Source: Epiperipatus broadwayi
Lineage: Eukaryota > Onychophora > Udeonychophora > Euonychophora > Peripatidae
Assembly (NCBI GenBank): GCA_028023455.1
Contig: JAQFVV010012670.1
Location: forward strand, 1,035,001 to 1,099,000
Length of the DNA: 64,000 nt
Direction of reading: 5' to 3'
Part shown: positions 58,232-64,000 of the stretch, one piece after another
Position numbering within the stretch: position 1 is the stretch's first letter
How the letters are laid out: each line of letters opens with the position of its first letter
Position numbers and translations under genes: made by a program
The notes under the pieces: generated by a model
Told to the model about the DNA's origin: nothing
Seen by the model: only the letters and a program-made list of their open reading frames with translations
Databases searched by the model: none

Positions 58232-58649
58232 AATATCTCCGCTGCGGTCTCTTTCAGCTACACTCGTGAACTACATTTCCCCTGGGCGCTGATCATTGAC
58301 CGCCAGCACTGACGCGAGATATCTCTACTTAAATACTGCTTACTCAATACTGCTTGACTGCTCTCTACTGCTCTCTATGTTACACTGCTAGATGTTACCC
58401 AGTCTTCTTATCGCTCTCTGACAACTGCAATGATCAATCAATGCACTGACCAATAAGGTAACGTCTCTTATCTAGAAACATTTGTAATTAGCAAATATCT
58501 CTAGGAATTGTCGATCGCCATTATGTCAATGCACTAATTAAATTCCTCAGCTATCAGAGCGCGTTCTAAAAACAGCCTTATGAATAAATTCTAGTTTTTT
58601 CTGGAGTGCACAAATATGTCTGCCATTTTACAAAACACTACAATGTGAA

Positions 58650-59590
58650 AAGTAAATATAGGCAAGTCTGAATATTTTATTAAAACGCACGGAATATATT
58701 CCAAATTTGAACAAGTTGGCTGAAAACATTATAGTTCAAAAGTTACACGTTAGAAAATTTGAATATTAACATTCTATCCTCACATTTATATAAATTATTT
58801 TTTTCATTGATAAACTTTATAATGCAAATTTTTTGGATTTACTAGAAATTTAGGAAAAAAATTTCTAATTAAAAAAAGAAATTTACAGAAAAAATATTTT
58901 TTTTCTTAAACTCGCAAAAATAGTATATGCAAGCTTAAAAGTTGTTCGAATCTTGTATACGCATTCTTAAAATTTATTAAATTTATAAATAAAGAATGAA
59001 ATTGATTTCAAATTGCAGGTCTCTAATTTTTAATTTTTCTATGTTTTTTGTCAAATAGATCTCTGACTCAAAAATATTCCTGCCCCCAGATTTACAAAAG
59101 TGATTGGGAAATAACGAGATACATTTTAAGCGCTAAATGATACAGAGTGCTACTGCAAGGAGTATATATTTATAAAAAACTAATTGGTCATTTTTGATAG
59201 TATAAGATAAATAAGTGTGAATATATAATTAAAAGATATTATAATGAATAATTATTTATTTTCATTTAATATTTATTTTATCTCCAGACACCAGATTTTG
59301 ATATTTTATAAACAACGAAGGCGTTAAGAAAAGTAATTGTTGGAAAATTACTGGATATAATCTGGAAAAATTATTTATTCTGCTTATTCAATTTTTGTTT
59401 TTTTTTTTTCCTTTTTTAAAAATTAATGAATGAAAATGTCTCATTAAAGTTTCCAATATCAGTATAAATATTGTATTGAGGTGTTAGAGTAAATTGTGTT
59501 AGCAGATGTCAATCAATGATAAACTATATCGGTGACAAACGTGGGTTTTTCATTATAATAACCATTGCATGATTATCCCCGTTTACTAAC
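58650..59590. other. AT-rich non-coding stretch
   Basis: Nothing recognised. Confidence 0.45.
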
Positions 59591-59596
59591 AACTTT

Positions 59597-59656
59597 AAAC
59601 ATTGCCCAACTGAAAATAATAATATATATAAATATTATTTCAGTTGGGCAATGTTT
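59597..59656. other. 60-nt hairpin with about 23-bp stem
   Basis: AAACATTGCCCAACTGAAAA and its inverted copy TTTTCAGTTGGGCAATGTTT-like sequence are separated by a TA-rich loop. The stem is near perfect, the length of a small MITE remnant or, less likely, of a microRNA-type precursor. Confidence 0.55.
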
Positions 59657-59742
59657 ATATTTGTCAGCAATTATTTTAGATAACTTTAAAATAAAAGAAA
59701 TTGTATTTAGTCTCTCCCTCTCTCTGTATATATATATATATA

Positions 59743-60262
59743 AAGGCCAATCAAAAATTATCCGTACTCTGGCTGGAGAATTTATTTTAATCAATTTTCA
59801 TAAATGACAAATGCATTATTTTTTAATATAATATCCCTGTTTTCCAATAACTTTTTTTCCAAGCTGTCAACAAGATTTTATATTTCCTCATTAAAAAGTG
59901 TTTTAGGCTGAAACCACAATCTCTTCACCAATCTTCATCCTCAATCTTTCTTAAAACTTCTCTAGCCATTTATACTCACTTCTTTTTATTAATAAAACCC
60001 TTCCTCCATATTGTGCACAAAATCTTCAGTAAATAACAATACCAGACATACTCTCAGACCACAAAAAATGAATCATTGCTCATCTTCTTCCAAGCAAATC
60101 ACAAGTAAGTCATCCATTGGTCCTCACACTGCAGTCACATTTGAATTGATGTAGCACATTCAGAACACAACAGTGACTGGGGAAATAATGACTTCATACA
60201 GAAAGCATTGATGTGACTAACAGAAGTTTAATATAACTGAAGTATAGATAATTTTTCACGCA
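59743..60262 (-). pseudogene. Internally deleted mariner/Tc1-like transposon
   Basis: The left end reads GGCCAATCAAAAATTATCCG, a mariner-type terminal repeat. The right end (GTATAGATAATTTTTCACG near 60243) is its weathered inverse. On the minus strand, frames with stops give GGRVLLIKRSEYK, REVLRKIEDEDW and FLMRKYKILLTAW-type fragments. These resemble the C-terminal third of a mariner transposase, followed by the terminal repeat. At about 520 bp it lacks the DNA-binding domain and most of the catalytic domain, and it is dead. Confidence 0.6.
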
Positions 60263-60434
60263 ATAATAATACAATATTACATTTTTAACCATTATATATT
60301 AACCTCTTTAGAATAACTATGTAGTTCTAAAAGTTTAAATTAATTATCAGTTTTAGAACTTATTGATATTCTTTCACAATACATTTTGCATAATGAATAC
60401 TTATTTTTATATTAATAAGATTTTCACATTGCAG

Positions 60435-60640
60435 ATTTAGAAAATTCTGCTGTTGTGCATGTGATCTGGGTTTAAATCGATAGTGAATATAACTCCTAAA
60501 AAAAAATTGTAAACCTGTTTAAAATCTGAAAAAATATTTTTAGATTTAATTTCAGGTAATAAAGCTAATCATTTAATAATGATAATGGGTATTTATCTAT
60601 TCTTAGCTAAAGATAAAAAAAACAAAAACAGAAAAAATAC
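60435..60640 (+). mobile_element. tRNA-derived SINE, second type, copy 3 (weak)
   Basis: CATGTGATCTGGGTTTAAATCG carries a box B-like GGTTTAAATC. The body AATCATTTAATAATGATAAT and TTCTTAGCTAAAGATA resembles the body at 4750-4820. It is more diverged than the other copies. Confidence 0.35.
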
Positions 60641-60784
60641 TAAAATTCTCAGCATCTGGCAATTGGCCAAGATTGGTGAGTGGTATTTTTTCCTTCACTG
60701 TTCTTCAATGATGGGTTGTGAAAAAGATTTTTCTCTATACTAAGCTATTTAAAAACTGCTTTTATCTTTTTCTATATAATAATA

Positions 60785-61265
60785 ATAAATGACTGAACAT
60801 CACATGATCAACATTCTTCATGCATACACTAGCTGTTTACACAGAAGCTAAGCTCTCCACACAGTAGCATCACTCATTACAAGCTAGAGTAATCAATGGA
60901 TACTAGAAGGTTTGTGCATAAAATCCCTATTTAGTATCTACTCATCCAATATCCCCAGTCTAGTTTCTAGCTTGTGGCTTGAGGAGCCTTGGCTCTGAGA
61001 GCACTGCACCTAGATTTTAAATCTTTATAGTTAGCTAATAAGGTAAAAGGTGGTTGCTGGAGGATTGCATTAGATTGTAAGATCTAGATGCAGTGTTCTC
61101 AGATCCATGGCTCCTTCCTGATGAAAGCCATAAGCTAGAACTAGACTGGGGATATTAGATGAGTAGGCTCTATATAGGGATTTTATGCACAAAATCTTCT
61201 TGCATCCATTGATTACTCTGGCTTGCCCTGAGTGGTGCTACTATATGGAGAATTTAACCTCTGCA
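60785..61265. mobile_element. Family B foldback, both ribozymes damaged
   Basis: The left end GACTGAACATCACATGATCA and the inner ACAGAAGCTAAGCTCTCCAC are mirrored at the right by GGTGCTACTATATGGAGAAT and AACCTCTGCATATAAT. Arms are about 220 bp. The left arm's ribozyme (minus, 60944-60992) has lost the seven-base catalytic strand CTGATGA as a clean deletion. The right arm's (plus, 61103-61160) keeps CTGATGA but has lost one A of GAAA. Confidence 0.82.
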
Positions 61266-61269
61266 TATA

Positions 61270-61890
61270 ATAATAAATGGTTAATCATTACAAACACTCC
61301 ATTTAATCTATATATAATAAAAATTTAATGGCTAATTTAATTAATGCATTCAGAAAGTTTAACTCGAATACAATGTTCATTTTACTCTGAAAGAGAATCT
61401 TTTCAAATATTCCAAATTCTAATATCAGAATGTCACAAATTAAAAAAAAAGGAAGATATATTTCAAAATATGGGAGTTTGAATATCATTTACACACTGCA
61501 TTAAACACTGTGGGATTAATATAATATATATATATTGGAGTGGATACTTCATTGACGCCAGAATCAGGCAGAGGAAAGAATAAAGATCAGTATATAATTA
61601 GTAGAAGAGAGATTATATCTTTTTGGTTATAAGTAATGTTAACAATTTAAAGTTTAATCTAATAACTTTTGTACACATATACACACATAGACGCAATACA
61701 TTTTCTGTGTGTGTATATTTGTGTATATATGAAAGTTAATTTTTCAACATTATTTTAAAAAATAGAAAAAATCTAAGTTCAATTCTAAATTTTAAATAAG
61801 TTCTAAATAAGTTGATTTTCTTACAATTAGGTCTGCTTATTCATTAAACAGATTTAATATTAAAATACAGGTATACTTCATATGCCTAGA
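61270..61890. other. AT-rich non-coding stretch
   Basis: Nothing recognised apart from short TA and CA runs. Confidence 0.45.
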
Positions 61891-61891
61891 G

Positions 61892-62080
61892 TTTAGATGT
61901 AATTATAGTGGTTTTGAACCCAGACTTTCAAGCTCCCTGATGAGTGCTGCTTTAGCATGCTATACATATATTGGAGATCATTTATCTTTTTCACATGTGT
62001 GTGGTCATGTATATCGGTTGTATGAGATAGCTGAAGGAGTTTAAAAGTCTAGATTCAAATCCCCTATAATTCCATCTAAA
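61892..62080. mobile_element. Short family A derivative with clear terminal inverted repeats
   Basis: TTTAGATGTAATTATAGTGG at the left and CCCCTATAATTCCATCTAAA at the right are inverted, and the adjoining GAACCCAGACTTTCAAGCTCC-like segment is also mirrored. At 189 bp, with the hammerhead deleted (GATGAGTGCTGCTTTAGCAT remains), this copy best defines the outer ends of family A. Confidence 0.8.
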
Positions 62081-62084
62081 CAGA

Positions 62085-62945
62085 TTTAATTAAGGCTCGA
62101 GAACAACATTTTAATTAGTCTATTTTGAGTAAATATGTTTTTGCTATTTTTGGAAAACAATGTAATTAAAGTAAGTTTTTGAAAAACATTGTAATTAGTT
62201 AATTATATTTAATTAAGACTAGTTGGTATGTAAATCTGGTAAATAATGCAGAGTTGTTTCTTAACTCCATAAAGGCGAAGAAATATGATAATTGACATGA
62301 AGTTATGTAAAGGAAATATTGTAATAAAGCACCTCTGTTTAAAAATTTCACGTTCCACCTCTGGAAAAATTACAAGATTATTTATTATTAAATTCATATT
62401 TTATTTGAAAGTATTGCTTTTAGAAAAATAGTCAAGAGAAATAGTAATAATATAAAACAAATGTCACGATTGGTAGAAAATGGAATGCCTTAATAATGAC
62501 AGTAGCAGTTAATTTTTGTCATTATTTTTTAGCAATTTTAAATCAAATTTAAAATTTGATACAAATTTTTATTATTTTATGTAATTGTAACAATTTGGTT
62601 GCATTTTAAAAATAAATTTAAAAGAGCTTTTATTTCCTTCTTTAACTATTTTTATTGGCTATCTCAGCAATTGACGCAATAACAAAAACAAATAATTTGA
62701 AATTTGTGAAAATTCTAATGAAAAGTTTAATTTGTTAAAATAAAAAGTTGAAAATTTAATTCAAATGGCTGTTAGCGGCACCTTAAAAATTGCAACATCA
62801 TGAAAGCATTATAAAATTAGGCAGTGTGCACAACATCTTTCTTAATGTCTATGCCTCTCTATGAAATAGAATCAGGAAACTATAATATAAAAATCAATAT
62901 AAAAAGAGTTTGAACTAAGGTCTAAACATTAACTCTCAACAGAAA
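62085..62945. other. AT-rich non-coding stretch
   Basis: No gene. Near 62905-62955, a sequence with TTTGAACTAAGG and CTCTCAACAGAAAGTCGTGC may be a tRNA-like fragment on the minus strand, but this is weak. Confidence 0.35.
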
Positions 62946-62951
62946 GTCGTG

Positions 62952-64000
<1,049 letters not shown>

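Larger units (their letters stand above)
57093..58647. mobile_element. 1.5-kb foldback element with minisatellite arms
   Basis: The element spans 57098-58642, with ATGTG flanking it on each side (57093-57097 and 58643-58647) as a likely 5-bp target-site duplication. It starts TGTAGTGTTTTGTAAAATGG and ends with the exact reverse complement. The arms (57098-57850 and 57851-58642) are inverted copies over their full length, about 95% alike by eye. They hold an outer unique part of about 410 bp, a minisatellite, then GTATAATGTTATTGGCTGAC and a hairpin turn at 57850. The right arm is longer by a 39-bp duplication (GTCAGCCAATAACATTATAC onward). It has several CpGs, more than the flanks. No transposase is present. 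All open frames here are repeat translations. The superfamily is unknown. Confidence 0.85.

Noticed and set aside
57098-58642. LTR retrotransposon, because of TG...CA ends and a 5-bp TSD
   Set aside because: The terminal sequences are inverted, not direct, and no primer-binding site, gag or pol is present.
59597-59656. microRNA precursor
   Set aside because: The stem is almost perfectly paired and the loop is a TA repeat, as expected of a small inverted-repeat element. There is no evidence of processing.

Overview
This is an AT-rich, gene-poor window from a eukaryotic nuclear genome, almost certainly an invertebrate animal. The signs are RTE-clade LINEs of the CFDP2/BovB type, a mariner relic, tRNA-derived SINEs with A-tails and target-site duplications, long microsatellites, many foldback (inverted-repeat) elements, and no bacterial-style operons. 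The species cannot be named from the sequence. No intact host protein-coding gene was found. Most short ORFs are chance frames or translations of repeats. One stretch at 4087-4355 looks like it could be an exon, at low confidence.

Layout. 1-3.8 kb: unannotated AT-rich sequence. 3.8-4.9 kb: two SINE copies around the candidate exon. 5.9-9.1 kb: a decayed RTE LINE interrupted by a family A element. 11.8-13.0 kb: a dispersed repeat, a degenerate duplication, an AAT/ATT microsatellite and a 290-bp foldback. 13.2-16.6 kb: an almost full-length but broken RTE LINE. 17.3-17.9 kb: a tRNA SINE with TSD and a second SINE type. 23.8-33.8 kb: a dense cluster of families A and B and four tRNA SINEs. 34.5-48.3 kb: several foldback elements and a roughly 100-bp tandem repeat. 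49.7-57.0 kb: more A and B copies and a 354-nt pure purine tract. 57.1-58.6 kb: a 1.5-kb foldback element whose arms carry matching minisatellites. 59.7-62.1 kb: a mariner relic and further A and B copies. 63-63.7 kb: (CTAC)93(CTAT)28.

The main result is that the two commonest dispersed families, called A and B here, both carry what reads as a type I hammerhead self-cleaving ribozyme. Each has the CUGANGA and GAAA core, a stem II hairpin, a very short stem III of the dimer-forming kind, and a two-part stem I with an asymmetric internal loop. Copies show compensatory base changes in stem I and stem II. One family B copy (26.75-27.43 kb) has two hammerheads in direct orientation 461 bp apart, flanking a unique core, which is the layout of a retrozyme. 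Other copies are inverted, so each strand carries a ribozyme. No Penelope-like reverse transcriptase is present in the window, so these look like non-autonomous elements mobilised in trans.

A second notable family is a roughly 95-110-bp SINE that is little more than a tRNA-like fold plus an A-tail. Its acceptor helix is lengthened by complementary ends (TGTCA/TGACA). Different copies carry different apparent anticodons, and three copies have clean 11-17-bp target-site duplications.
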